A stretch of DNA of 8,021 nucleotides from Oscillospiraceae bacterium (GCA_902761265.1 CACWJV010000091.1:1-8021); one strand, 5' to 3'. Counted from the first letter of the stretch, positions 1 to 7,018 are shown. Program-made: numbers and translations. The notes: a model not told the origin generated them from the letters alone.

Positions 1-392
1 TCGGTGCCTTCGTCGTCGTGGTTGCCGAAGACGGCGGCAATCGGGGTATGGAACAGGCTTAAAATGTCCATCACCTGACGGATCGCGAATGTGGCGCCCC
101 ACTTTTTCTCGGCGCTGTAGCCGGCAATGTTGTCGCCGGTCAGTACGATGAGATCCGGTTTCGTTTGCCGCACGGTTTCAAACAACAGCAGCTTTTCCAC
201 CGATGAGACCCAAATCGCTTCCTGAATATCTGCAATCTGCAAAATGCGCAGTTTGCCGTCGTTGTTAAAGGAAAGACGGGTACACTTTTCCCGCTTTGCG
301 CCCTGATAATCATAGGCGGCGAAGGCGGTGCCGACGCAGGGAACCAGCAAAACCATGGTCATGAGTGCGGCGAGCAGACGCTTGGCTTTCAT
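1..392 (-). CDS. Secreted metallophosphoesterase, N-terminal part (runs off left edge)
   Basis: The first 130 residues of an exported calcineurin-like metallophosphoesterase are visible; the rest lies beyond the window. Residues 1-26 form a signal peptide (positive MKAKR, hydrophobic core, likely cleavage after the AFA or FAA stretch near residues 23-26). Metal-binding blocks follow in the family order: D55-I-Q57 in the sequence LQIADIQ, G86-D87-N88, and G123-N-H-D126. The later histidine blocks are off the edge. Motif I is D-x-Q where the classical family has D-x-H. I recall such variants among secreted Firmicutes members, but this was not checked. The start is ATG at 392, with AAAGGAG 8 bases upstream and a promoter just before it. 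It is separated from the upstream lipoprotein gene by a terminator, so it is probably transcribed independently. The substrate (phosphomonoester, phosphodiester or nucleotide) cannot be told from this part. Confidence 0.85.
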   Translation of the reverse strand, partial: MKAKRLLAALMTMVLLVPCVGTAFAAYDYQGAKREKCTRLSFNNDGKLRILQIADIQEAIWVSSVEKLLLFETVRQTKPDLIVLTGDNIAGYSAEKKWGATFAIRQVMDILSLFHTPIAAVFGNHDDEGT

Positions 393-414
393 AGTATCAA
401 CTCCTTTTATCTTT

Positions 415-443
415 ATTATAAAGAAGAAAGATGCAAAATGCAA
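415..443 (-). promoter_or_regulatory. Promoter of the left-edge metallophosphoesterase
   Basis: On the minus strand a perfect -10 box TATAAT (415-420) lies 17 bases from TTGCAT (438-443), a weak -35 that keeps the TTG. Predicted transcription starts near 408, which puts the ribosome binding site (401-407) almost at the 5' end and gives a leader of only about 16 bases. The site lies just downstream of the lipoprotein gene's terminator, which fits a separate transcription unit. Confidence 0.6.
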
Positions 444-464
444 TACTTTTTCGCGCCGGAATGG

Positions 465-509
465 AAAAAGCGCCGCCCGGAACAACCGCATACACGGGCT
501 GTTCCGGGC
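465..509 (-). terminator. Rho-independent terminator after the solute-binding protein gene
   Basis: A perfect 10-bp inverted repeat (GCCCGGAACA at 475-484 with TGTTCCGGGC at 500-509) has a 15-base loop. On the minus strand it is followed by a T5 run (465-469) after a short GC spacer that can extend the stem through G-U pairs. It lies 17 bases beyond the stop codon of the solute-binding protein. No T-run follows on the plus strand, so it acts leftward. Confidence 0.8.
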
Positions 510-525
510 AACCGGGGTTTCGTTG

Positions 526-1929
526 TCAATCCACCTGCAGCATCTCTTTTCCGGCCTCCACGGCGCGGTTCCACATCGTTTTGACGTCTGACACAAAATC
601 ATCCCAGCCCTTTTCGCCGCGTGTATATTGCAGCAGGCTGCCGCCCACGTCTGTGCGAAATGTGCCGCCGGGGTAGGCGCGGCTGAGATCCGGCATCGCC
701 GTTTCCCCGTCTTTCGTCAGATGGCGCAGCGTTTCCGTTTTCAACGGATCGTCGGACAATTCGCCCTCCTTGAAGGTGTTAAACGGCGAAAGAAAGCCGA
801 GATTTTCCTTTACAAAGCGCTTGCCGTCCTCGGCGGAAAACAGCCATTCGAGAAAGTCCACCGCTGCCTGCTTTTGCGCGTCGGACGCTTTGTCGTTGAC
901 CGCAAGATAGTGCGTCGCGTCCACGGTCAGACCCATAGCGTCTTCGCCGTCCAACCCGAGATACAGCGGCAAAAAGTGCAGATCCTCGTCTTTGAGCACA
1001 CGGCCTTCAACCTTTTGCAGCTTGTCATAGCTGTCGGAGCCGGTATAGAGGAAGGCTGTTTTGCCGGTTGCAAATTCCCGCAGCGCATCGGTTTCGGTCA
1101 CGGTGTCGAGCTTTTTGCGGCCGGACACGGTGTTGTCAAACAACAGGTCAAACGCATCTTCGATTTTGTCACCGACGGAAAACGCGAAGTCTTTGAGCGA
1201 GCGCACGGCGCGCGTCAGCAAAGAATCCTGGTCTTTGACGTCGGCATACACCGCCGCGCTCGACGCGTGCGAAAGCCAGTCGCCGTCGGCGCCGAGCGGC
1301 AGATCGGCAAACACAGCGTCGATGCCGAGCTCTTTTTTGTGCGCGGCGAGGTCGGTGACCAGCGCTTTGAATTTCGCGTAGTCCGTGATCTCGTCCATCG
1401 ACGCGTAGCTGGTCTTTTTGTCTTTCAGCGCAAAATAGCGGTCGGTCACGGCTTTGTTATAGAGCAAACCGTAAGCAGTCACGTCCACGGGAATCGCCAG
1501 CAGCTTGCCGTTGTCGGTCAGTGCGAGCGACTTGTCTGCGAGAAAGGTGGCAAGCGCCGTACCCTGCAAATCGGCGCTTTTGTCGCCGATGGCTGCGAGG
1601 TCTTCGTCGTTTGTCAGCGCAAAGAGCACCGGCGCGTTTTCGCGGTCCAGCGCGGCGAGCAGCGTGTTGCGGTACGTCTCTTTCGGCTGCGATTGCACTT
1701 GCAGCGTCACGCCGGTTTTGGCGCGATAGGCGGCTGCAATCTCTTCGAGGGCGCCGGACAGCTCCGGTGACGCGGAAAGGACGGTGAGGCTGGTCGCTTT
1801 CGACGGCGCGCCGGTTTGCGACGTGTTGTCGGCGGTGGTGTCGTTGCCCATGTCGGTGCGCTTGTCGCCGCAGGCCGCAAAGGAAAGCAGCAAGAGCGAA
1901 ACAAGCAGCAGGGAAAGCAGTTTTTTCAT
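526..1929 (-). CDS. Extracellular solute-binding lipoprotein (ABC transporter family 1-like)
   Basis: This is a 467-residue lipoprotein of the bacterial extracellular solute-binding type, which captures a ligand at the outer face of the membrane and delivers it to an ABC permease. Residues 1-19 are a classic type II signal (MKK, leucine-rich core) ending in the lipobox FAAC with the lipidated cysteine at C20. A polar linker (about 21-46) follows, then a two-lobe fold starting at SLTVLSASPEL. Family-like features include the IPVDVTAYGLLYNK stretch near residues 146-160 and the region around AAVDFLEWLFSAEDGKRFV, typical of sugar-binding members. The start is ATG with GGAGG seven bases upstream. 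No permease or ATPase gene lies beside it, and both flanks carry terminators, so it appears monocistronic. No convincing sigma-A promoter is seen in the roughly 77 bases before it. The ligand is unknown; a carbohydrate is the usual guess for this family and is inference only. Confidence 0.85.
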   Translation of the reverse strand: MKKLLSLLLVSLLLLSFAACGDKRTDMGNDTTADNTSQTGAPSKATSLTVLSASPELSGALEEIAAAYRAKTGVTLQVQSQPKETYRNTLLAALDRENAPVLFALTNDEDLAAIGDKSADLQGTALATFLADKSLALTDNGKLLAIPVDVTAYGLLYNKAVTDRYFALKDKKTSYASMDEITDYAKFKALVTDLAAHKKELGIDAVFADLPLGADGDWLSHASSAAVYADVKDQDSLLTRAVRSLKDFAFSVGDKIEDAFDLLFDNTVSGRKKLDTVTETDALREFATGKTAFLYTGSDSYDKLQKVEGRVLKDEDLHFLPLYLGLDGEDAMGLTVDATHYLAVNDKASDAQKQAAVDFLEWLFSAEDGKRFVKENLGFLSPFNTFKEGELSDDPLKTETLRHLTKDGETAMPDLSRAYPGGTFRTDVGGSLLQYTRGEKGWDDFVSDVKTMWNRAVEAGKEMLQVD

Positions 1930-2006
1930 ATTGGAACCTCCACAAAGCTTGTTGATGATCGCATCCTTGATCTTTCCTAGTGTTGCACATTTCTTCGGAA
2001 ATATAC

Positions 2007-2040
2007 AAAAAACATCCGACCGGAAACGACCGGTCGGATG
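2007..2040 (-). terminator. Strong Rho-independent terminator after the metallophosphoesterase gene
   Basis: A perfect 11-bp inverted repeat (CATCCGACCGG at 2013-2023 with CCGGTCGGATG at 2030-2040) has a 6-base loop. On the minus strand it is followed immediately by six T (2007-2012). It lies 18 bases beyond the stop codon of the 534-residue phosphoesterase and closes the galE-phosphoesterase unit. Confidence 0.92.
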
Positions 2041-2058
2041 CGGTTTAGAAAAGAAGTG

Positions 2059-3663
2059 TCAGTTCGCTTTTTGAAACGGAAGCCGGAAAAAGTCCAGCGC
2101 AGCTTGAAACGCGTCGGCTGTGCGGCGCGACAAACTGTCGGCGCCCTTGCCGTAGCCGGGCAGCGTCACATTGTTGTCGCCGGGCGCTTTGTCGATCATC
2201 AATCCATTCAAAATCAGATCGAGCGCACCGCGGGTAAAGAGATTGTCCACCGACTTAAGCCCGAGCCACGCGAGAATCTTGCTGCTCAACAGCGTTTGGA
2301 TTACCGGGCTTTCCTCGGCTGCGCGCGAAGCGAGCAAAACGTAGACCGCGTCCAGTACAAGCTTGCCCGTCGTGCTGCTGCCACCGAGCTGTTCGTCGCC
2401 GTGCGCAAGACCGGCATAAAACGCGGTAATCAGATCATCCACCGTTTTGTAGTCGCTTTTGGGCAGCTTGATGCCCATCGCTTTGGCTTTCGCTTCTACC
2501 GTTTCGCCCGTGCCGTACAGCGGGATCAGTACGTTTTCGGGCAAAATGCGCTTGATCGCTTTTGCCAAAAAGTTGTCCGGCTCCAGACCGAGCGTATCGA
2601 TGAGCTGGTCGGCGTTGACAAAGCCGCGGACGTAGTCTTCGATCAGCGAATCCTCCATACAGCCGTAGGCGTAGCCGACCGGATCGTTTGCAATCATCTC
2701 TTTTTGCGCGTCGCTGTAGCCGGATGCGATGCCGGTCACATCGAGTTGTTCGATCGTTCGGCTTTCCAAAATCACGTCCTTGTCGGTAAACGTGACAAAG
2801 CGGTAGGCAAGCGGATAGCACGAAAGCGCCGGCGTGTTGACGTCATAGATGCGGTGGATGCCTTCGTAAACGGCCACGTCGCTCAAATGGTGGTGGCCGG
2901 TAAATGTGACGCGGATGTTCCATTTGTCAAACAGGCGGCAGACCTTTTTATAGTTTTTCAGCGTATAAAAATCGTCCATCGTCACTTCCAGCGAATAGTG
3001 TTCCATCAGCTCGTGATGCATCATGGCGATGATCTTTTTGCCGGATGCTTTGGCGTCTTTGACCTGCGCGGTGATCCACGCGAGCAGCGCGTCGGAAATC
3101 GCGCCGCTGCCGCCGCCGTTCCATTCGTTGGAATTGATCGCCAGCAGCCGGTAGCCGTCTTTCAGATCGACCGCGTAGGACGACGTGGCGTCGTCGATCG
3201 CCAGCGCTTCGTCGTAGCCGAACTGGCGGTAAATTTCGCGGAACTGCACATGATCCATCGCGTAGGCCGGTACGTCGTCCTGCATATCCACGTCGTGGTT
3301 GCCGTTGATGACAAAGACCTGCTTGCCGGTCTTCTCCTCAAACGACGCGAGAATAGCGGCAAAGGCCGCAGCATCCTGCAGGCTGCCCCTGTCGGTCAGA
3401 TCGCCCGACAACAGCAGACAGTCCGCGTCGGACGCGGCAGCGTCTTTCAAAAACCGGTCCACAATCAGCGGTGTGAGCGCAGTCAGTTGGCCGAGCGAAT
3501 CGCGCGGGTGGAAAAACCGGTCGGATGTGACTTCCTTGTCGTCTCTCCAATGCAGGTCGGACGCAACGATCAGCCGCAGCGGATCGTCCTTTGCGGCGGC
3601 GCCGAACACGAGCATGCTGCAAAGCAGCGAGAGAGACATCAGAAAACAAAGGACTTTTTTCAT
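2059..3663 (-). CDS. Secreted calcineurin-like metallophosphoesterase
   Basis: This 534-residue exported phosphoesterase has a binuclear metal site that hydrolyses phosphate esters outside the membrane. Residues 1-24 are a signal peptide ending GAAA before KDD. All catalytic blocks are intact: D36-L-H38, G87-D88 in SGDLTDRG, G121-N-H-D124, H216-H217 in MMHHE, and G256-H-H-H259 in FTGHHHLSD. The catalytic domain covers about residues 28-300. Residues 310-534 form an extra, mostly helical C-terminal region of unknown role that makes it longer than a minimal enzyme of this family. The ATG start is fixed by an in-frame TGA two codons upstream; its AAGGAG lies 12 bases before the ATG, a rather long spacing. 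The gene follows galE by 52 bases with no terminator between, so the two are probably co-transcribed. It is clearly different in sequence from the left-edge phosphoesterase. The substrate is unknown. Confidence 0.9.
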   Translation of the reverse strand: MKKVLCFLMSLSLLCSMLVFGAAAKDDPLRLIVASDLHWRDDKEVTSDRFFHPRDSLGQLTALTPLIVDRFLKDAAASDADCLLLSGDLTDRGSLQDAAAFAAILASFEEKTGKQVFVINGNHDVDMQDDVPAYAMDHVQFREIYRQFGYDEALAIDDATSSYAVDLKDGYRLLAINSNEWNGGGSGAISDALLAWITAQVKDAKASGKKIIAMMHHELMEHYSLEVTMDDFYTLKNYKKVCRLFDKWNIRVTFTGHHHLSDVAVYEGIHRIYDVNTPALSCYPLAYRFVTFTDKDVILESRTIEQLDVTGIASGYSDAQKEMIANDPVGYAYGCMEDSLIEDYVRGFVNADQLIDTLGLEPDNFLAKAIKRILPENVLIPLYGTGETVEAKAKAMGIKLPKSDYKTVDDLITAFYAGLAHGDEQLGGSSTTGKLVLDAVYVLLASRAAEESPVIQTLLSSKILAWLGLKSVDNLFTRGALDLILNGLMIDKAPGDNNVTLPGYGKGADSLSRRTADAFQAALDFFRLPFQKAN

Positions 3664-3715
3664 GGGGTATCACAACTCCTTGTTTTTGTTTTCCGATTTT
3701 TTAACAAAGAGCAGG

Positions 3716-4735
3716 TCAGTCCTCCGGATAGCCGTTGGGGTTCTGGCTTTGCCAGCGCCAGGAATCTTCACACATCTCCTCGATGCCGCGTTCGGCGGTC
3801 CAGCCGAGCACTTCCTTTGCGCGGGTCGGATCGCTGTAGCAAGTGGCGATATCGCCCGGGCGGCGGTCCACGATCTTGTAGTTGATTGCAACGCCGCTGG
3901 CTTTTTCAAACGCATGCACCACGTCGAGCACACTGTAGCCGACGCCGGTGCCGAGGTTGAAGATGTCTACGCCGCTCTTGGACAGCGCGCGTTCCACCGC
4001 TTTGACGTGGCCGAGCGCCAGATCCACCACATGGATATAGTCGCGCACGCCGGTGCCGTCGGGCGTATCGTAATCGTTGCCGAAGACCGACAGGCAGTCG
4101 CGCTTGCCGATGGCGACCTGGGTGATGTAGGGCATCAGATTGTTCGGAATGCCGTTGGGGTCTTCGCCGATCCGGCCGCTCTTGTGGGCGCCGATGGGGT
4201 TGAAATAGCGCAGCAGGCTGACCGACCATTCGGGATCGGCGGCCTGCAGATCGCGCAAAATCAGCTCGATCATAAATTTCGTTGTGCCGTAGGGGTTCGT
4301 GGTGCCGCCGGTGGGCATCGTCTCTTTGAGCGGCGATTGGTTGTTCATGCCGTAAACTGTGGCGGAGGAGGAAAAGACGATGCGTTTGCAGTTGTTTTTG
4401 CGCATCACGTCGCACAGCACAAGTGTGCCGTTGACGTTGTTGTCATAGTATTCAAGCGGCTTTTGGCAGCTTTCGCCGACGGCTTTGAGACCGGCAAAGT
4501 GGATCACGGCGTCGATTTGTTCGGCCTTGAAAATCTGGTCGAGTCCTTCGGCGTCGCGGATATCGCACTCATAAAAGGCAAACTCTTTGCCGGCGAGTTC
4601 GGCAATGCGGCGCAGCGATTCGCGCTTGGAGTTGTAAAAATTGTCGACGACGACGATATCATAGCCGGCGTTCATCAGTTCAATACAGGTGTGGGAGCCG
4701 ATATAACCGGCGCCTCCGGTGACAAGAATTGACAT
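3716..4735 (-). CDS. galE: UDP-glucose 4-epimerase GalE
   Basis: This 339-residue enzyme interconverts UDP-glucose and UDP-galactose in the cytoplasm with bound NAD. It serves galactose use (Leloir pathway) and supplies galactosyl donors for surface polysaccharide. It is an extended short-chain dehydrogenase/reductase: the Rossmann loop GGAGYIG is at residues 7-13, D31-N32 follows the second strand, D58 lies in ECDIRD, and HFAGLKAVGES starts at 79. The catalytic set is S124 (in SSSATVYG), Y149 and K153 (YGTTK), matching the Escherichia coli numbering as I recall it. The length equals the family norm. The start ATG at 4735 has GAGGG eight bases upstream and a very good promoter. It is the first gene of a unit with the downstream secreted phosphoesterase and is divergent from rsmA. 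No other galactose genes are visible, so a role in cell-surface glycan supply is as plausible as galactose catabolism. Confidence 0.97.
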   Translation of the reverse strand: MSILVTGGAGYIGSHTCIELMNAGYDIVVVDNFYNSKRESLRRIAELAGKEFAFYECDIRDAEGLDQIFKAEQIDAVIHFAGLKAVGESCQKPLEYYDNNVNGTLVLCDVMRKNNCKRIVFSSSATVYGMNNQSPLKETMPTGGTTNPYGTTKFMIELILRDLQAADPEWSVSLLRYFNPIGAHKSGRIGEDPNGIPNNLMPYITQVAIGKRDCLSVFGNDYDTPDGTGVRDYIHVVDLALGHVKAVERALSKSGVDIFNLGTGVGYSVLDVVHAFEKASGVAINYKIVDRRPGDIATCYSDPTRAKEVLGWTAERGIEEMCEDSWRWQSQNPNGYPED

Positions 4736-4757
4736 AATGCGATCCCTCGTTTATAAT
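4729..4757 (+). promoter_or_regulatory. Consensus sigma-A promoter for rsmA
   Basis: A full-consensus -35 TTGACA (4729-4734) and -10 TATAAT (4752-4757) are separated by exactly 17 bases. Predicted transcription starts near 4764, giving a leader of about 72 bases before rsmA. The -35 box overlaps the first codons of galE on the other strand, and transcription from here would run straight through the galE promoter. Confidence 0.8.
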
Positions 4758-4773
4758 ATAGTATGGTATTGCT

Positions 4774-4802
4774 ATTATACTGTATTTCCGCCTGTTTTTC
4801 AA
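4774..4802 (-). promoter_or_regulatory. Near-consensus sigma-A promoter for galE
   Basis: On the minus strand TTGAAA (4797-4802) and a perfect TATAAT (4774-4779) are separated by 17 bases. Predicted transcription starts near 4767, about 32 bases before the galE ATG. The site faces the rsmA promoter, and the two start points are only about 3 bases apart. Confidence 0.8.
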
Positions 4803-4823
4803 TATGTGTCATTCATTTTTTTC

Positions 4824-4829
4824 AGGAGG
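4824..4829 (+). promoter_or_regulatory. Ribosome binding site that sets the rsmA start
   Basis: AGGAGG lies six bases before ATG 4836. The reading frame is open further upstream to 4719, but that extension would cross the promoter and encode an atypical hydrophobic leader, so the start at 4836 is preferred. Confidence 0.9.
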
Positions 4830-4835
4830 TGTCCT

Positions 4836-5702
4836 ATGGCGGACTTAACGGATCTTGCCGTGATCAAAGAAGTGCTCACGCGGCACGGCTTCACCTTTTC
4901 CAAAGCGCTCGGACAAAACTTTTTGGTCAACCCCGCGGTCTGTCCGCAAATGGCCGCGTCTTGCGGCGCGGACGGGGAGACCGGTGTGCTGGAGATCGGG
5001 CCGGGGCTCGGTGTGTTGACCAAGGAGCTGGCGCAAACGGCCAAAAAGGTTGTGAGCGTGGAACTCGATACGCGGCTGCTGCCGGTGCTTGCGGAAACGA
5101 TGCAGGCGTTTGACAACGTGACAATCGTGAACGACGATATTCTCAAAGCTGATCTGCCGGCGCTGTTCCGGCAGCACTTTGACGGCATGCGCGTCGTGGT
5201 TTGCGCCAATTTGCCCTATTATATCACGTCGCCCGTTTTGCTGCGGCTGCTGGAAAGCGGACTTGCGATCGACGCGATGACAGTGATGGTGCAACGGGAG
5301 GTGGCCCAACGGCTGTGTGCCGCCCCGGGCAGCAAAAACGCCGGCGTGCTGACGGTCTATGCCGATTACTATGCCCGCGCCGAATTGCTGTTTCCCGTAT
5401 CCAAAGGCTCGTTTCATCCGATGCCGCAGGTGGATTCCGCGGTGGTGCGCCTGACGATGCGGGCGACGCCGGCGGCCGCGGTTGACAATCCGCCGTTGTT
5501 TTTCCGGCTGGTGAAAGCGGCGTTTTCCCAAAAGCGCAAAACGCTGGTCAACGCGGTCAGCAGCACGCTGCATGTGCCGAAAGAAACCGTCGCCGCCGCG
5601 GTGGCGCAATGCGGCTTGCCGCCGGCGGTGCGTGCCGAAGCGTTGACAACGGCGCAGTTCGGCGCGTTGTATGACGCGCTGCGGGAACAGGAGGCGCTTT
5701 GA
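4836..5702 (+). CDS. rsmA: 16S rRNA (adenine1518/1519-N6) dimethyltransferase RsmA (KsgA)
   Basis: This 288-residue S-adenosylmethionine-dependent enzyme dimethylates two adjacent adenines in the 3'-terminal hairpin of 16S rRNA late in small-subunit assembly. Its loss typically gives kasugamycin resistance. Family motifs appear in order: LGQNFL (25-30), motif I EIGPGLG (53-59), acidic E77-L-D, D100-D101 after the fourth strand, and the catalytic NLPYYITSP (125-133). Later come FHPMPQVDSAVV (from 193) and the C-terminal-domain helix FSQKRKTL. The length is normal for Gram-positive members (around 290). The gene is divergent from galE and ends in TGATG, sharing one base with the start of the next gene. 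That downstream partner is unusual: in many Firmicutes I recall rsmA grouped with the ribonuclease M5 gene, which is not visible here. Confidence 0.97.
   Translation: MADLTDLAVIKEVLTRHGFTFSKALGQNFLVNPAVCPQMAASCGADGETGVLEIGPGLGVLTKELAQTAKKVVSVELDTRLLPVLAETMQAFDNVTIVNDDILKADLPALFRQHFDGMRVVVCANLPYYITSPVLLRLLESGLAIDAMTVMVQREVAQRLCAAPGSKNAGVLTVYADYYARAELLFPVSKGSFHPMPQVDSAVVRLTMRATPAAAVDNPPLFFRLVKAAFSQKRKTLVNAVSSTLHVPKETVAAAVAQCGLPPAVRAEALTTAQFGALYDALREQEAL
5689..5694 (+). promoter_or_regulatory. Ribosome binding site inside the end of rsmA
   Basis: AGGAGG within the last codons of rsmA lies seven bases before ATG 5702. A TTG at 5699 is only four bases away and is less likely to be the start. The arrangement indicates translational coupling of the membrane protein to rsmA. 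Confidence 0.8.
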
Positions 5703-7018
5703 TGGAAGGACAAAAACCGGCGCAAACGCTGCGGGAAAAGCTGCGCGTGATGCGCAACGTCGTCTATTTGCTGCCGTTTAAATCGCTGTTGTTGACGCTG
5801 GCGGGTCTGCTGGTGTTTTTGATCTCGGTGCAGTCGATGCAGTTGCTGTTGGATTATATGAAAGACGACGCCTCGGTACGCAACGCGTTTACCCAGCGCG
5901 GCGATTTTGACTACCGCACCAGCGAACCGTTTCTGGCCTTGACCCAGCAGATGATCGAGGATATTCTCGACGACGCGCTGATTTATCAGGATCTCGAAAA
6001 CTTCGCGTCGCCCGACCTGCTGCAAAACCGCATCCGCCAGGAACGGGCGCGGATGGAAACAAAGATCGTCACAGCGACCGAGCTTGCCGTGTTGCAGGAA
6101 AAAAGCGGCGAATACCAGCAAGCCTTTGTGGATAACGGGTTTTTCAAATCGGTAAACGGCCGCCTTGTTGCAGACAAAGCGGCAATCCGCGCCTACTATG
6201 AAGCCGAACTGGCGTCGCTGATCGAAAGCTACAAAGTTGCGACCGACGACGACTACCATCGGATCAAGGAAAGCCTGGACGCTTTGCGCGGTGTGCAGTT
6301 TGCGGTTGTGATGCACGACACGGACGCATTGGTGACAAACACAGGCCTTTCCTCGGCAGAAGAGATCCAAAAACAGATCGAGGTGCAGCCGATGCATCTG
6401 CTGCTGTTTAACAGCCGCGAACCGTATTATACGAATACGTCGATGAAGGACATCGCCGAACTGGCGCAGCCGTTGGTAAAGGCGCGGAACGCGTCGTTTG
6501 ATTTGTTGATCAGCTTTCCGGCGGATCTGCATTTCAACGACGCGTGCGACCGGATTGAAAAGACGAGCCTTGCGATGTTTGAAACGGTCGCCGGCAGAAC
6601 GCGCTTTATCCTGTTTTGTCTGATCGGGCTTTTTTTGCTGACCGTGGCGCTATTGCTTTTGGCCGGTAAACGGGAATCCGGCGGCAAAATCAAATATGCC
6701 GTAACCGACCGGCTGCCCAACGAGCTGCATCTGCTGTTCCATCTGGTGCTGCTGCTGTCGCTGCTGTCGCTGGTCGGCAACTCCGTTTATACCGTGCTGC
6801 ATCCCCACGTCGACTTCGGTTTGACGGCGGCGACGGATTACTATGTGCTGCGTGCCGAGCTGTGTACCGTGTCAATCTATCTGACGCTGACCGGCATGCT
6901 GTGTACGTTTAAGCGGCACTATGCGAACCGGTCGCTGCTTTCCAACACATTGGTCTATGCTGTGATCCGCCGGTTTCGCAAAAACACCGGCGTGTCGAAC
7001 GAAGACAAACCGGCGTGA
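5702..7018 (+). CDS. Membrane protein resembling a histidine-kinase sensor module without a kinase domain
   Basis: I do not recognise a named family for this 438-residue protein with confidence. It has a short cytoplasmic N-terminus, one membrane segment (about 28-46), then a long, mostly helical, charged extracytoplasmic region (about 48-299). Three more segments follow (about 301-321, 343-366, 382-402) and a short basic cytoplasmic tail. The layout, and the stretch after segment 2 (GGKIKYAVTDRLPNELHLL, then FKRHYANRSLLSNTLVY near the end), recalls the N-terminal half of sensor histidine kinases common in Clostridia, where a DRIP-type motif and a NT(I/L)(I/V)Y motif precede the kinase. Here the protein stops at that point: no H-box, N-box or G-box is present, and terminators follow at once. 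It is coupled to rsmA by TGATG. It may be an intact orphan sensor or partner protein, or a kinase that lost its catalytic half. The existence of the gene is secure; the resemblance is from memory. Confidence 0.85.
   Translation: MEGQKPAQTLREKLRVMRNVVYLLPFKSLLLTLAGLLVFLISVQSMQLLLDYMKDDASVRNAFTQRGDFDYRTSEPFLALTQQMIEDILDDALIYQDLENFASPDLLQNRIRQERARMETKIVTATELAVLQEKSGEYQQAFVDNGFFKSVNGRLVADKAAIRAYYEAELASLIESYKVATDDDYHRIKESLDALRGVQFAVVMHDTDALVTNTGLSSAEEIQKQIEVQPMHLLLFNSREPYYTNTSMKDIAELAQPLVKARNASFDLLISFPADLHFNDACDRIEKTSLAMFETVAGRTRFILFCLIGLFLLTVALLLLAGKRESGGKIKYAVTDRLPNELHLLFHLVLLLSLLSLVGNSVYTVLHPHVDFGLTAATDYYVLRAELCTVSIYLTLTGMLCTFKRHYANRSLLSNTLVYAVIRRFRKNTGVSNEDKPA

Noticed and set aside
628..1770. 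A 380-codon open frame antisense to the solute-binding protein gene
   Set aside because: It has the same composition-driven shadow pattern and no start signal; the minus-strand gene has a lipobox and a ribosome binding site.
1930..2006. Sigma-A promoter for the solute-binding protein gene
   Set aside because: TTGTAT near 2005-2010 is followed at 17 bases by CAACAC, which is a poor -10. No other pair at 16-18 spacing was convincing.
2038..3885. A 615-codon open frame on the plus strand, opposite the 534-residue phosphoesterase and the end of galE
   Set aside because: It lies antisense to genes with complete family motifs. Its product is rich in R, V, Q and H, as expected from the complement of GC-rich coding sequence. 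It has no ribosome binding site and runs through the 2007-2040 terminator region.
3299..4732. A 477-codon open frame on the plus strand, antisense to galE
   Set aside because: It is a shadow of galE codon bias. galE has all catalytic residues and a good start, and the antisense frame shows no recognisable domain.
4719..4835. N-terminal extension of rsmA by 39 codons
   Set aside because: It would begin inside the -35 box of the rsmA promoter, and it lacks a ribosome binding site. The ATG at 4836 has AGGAGG at ideal spacing and gives the usual family length.
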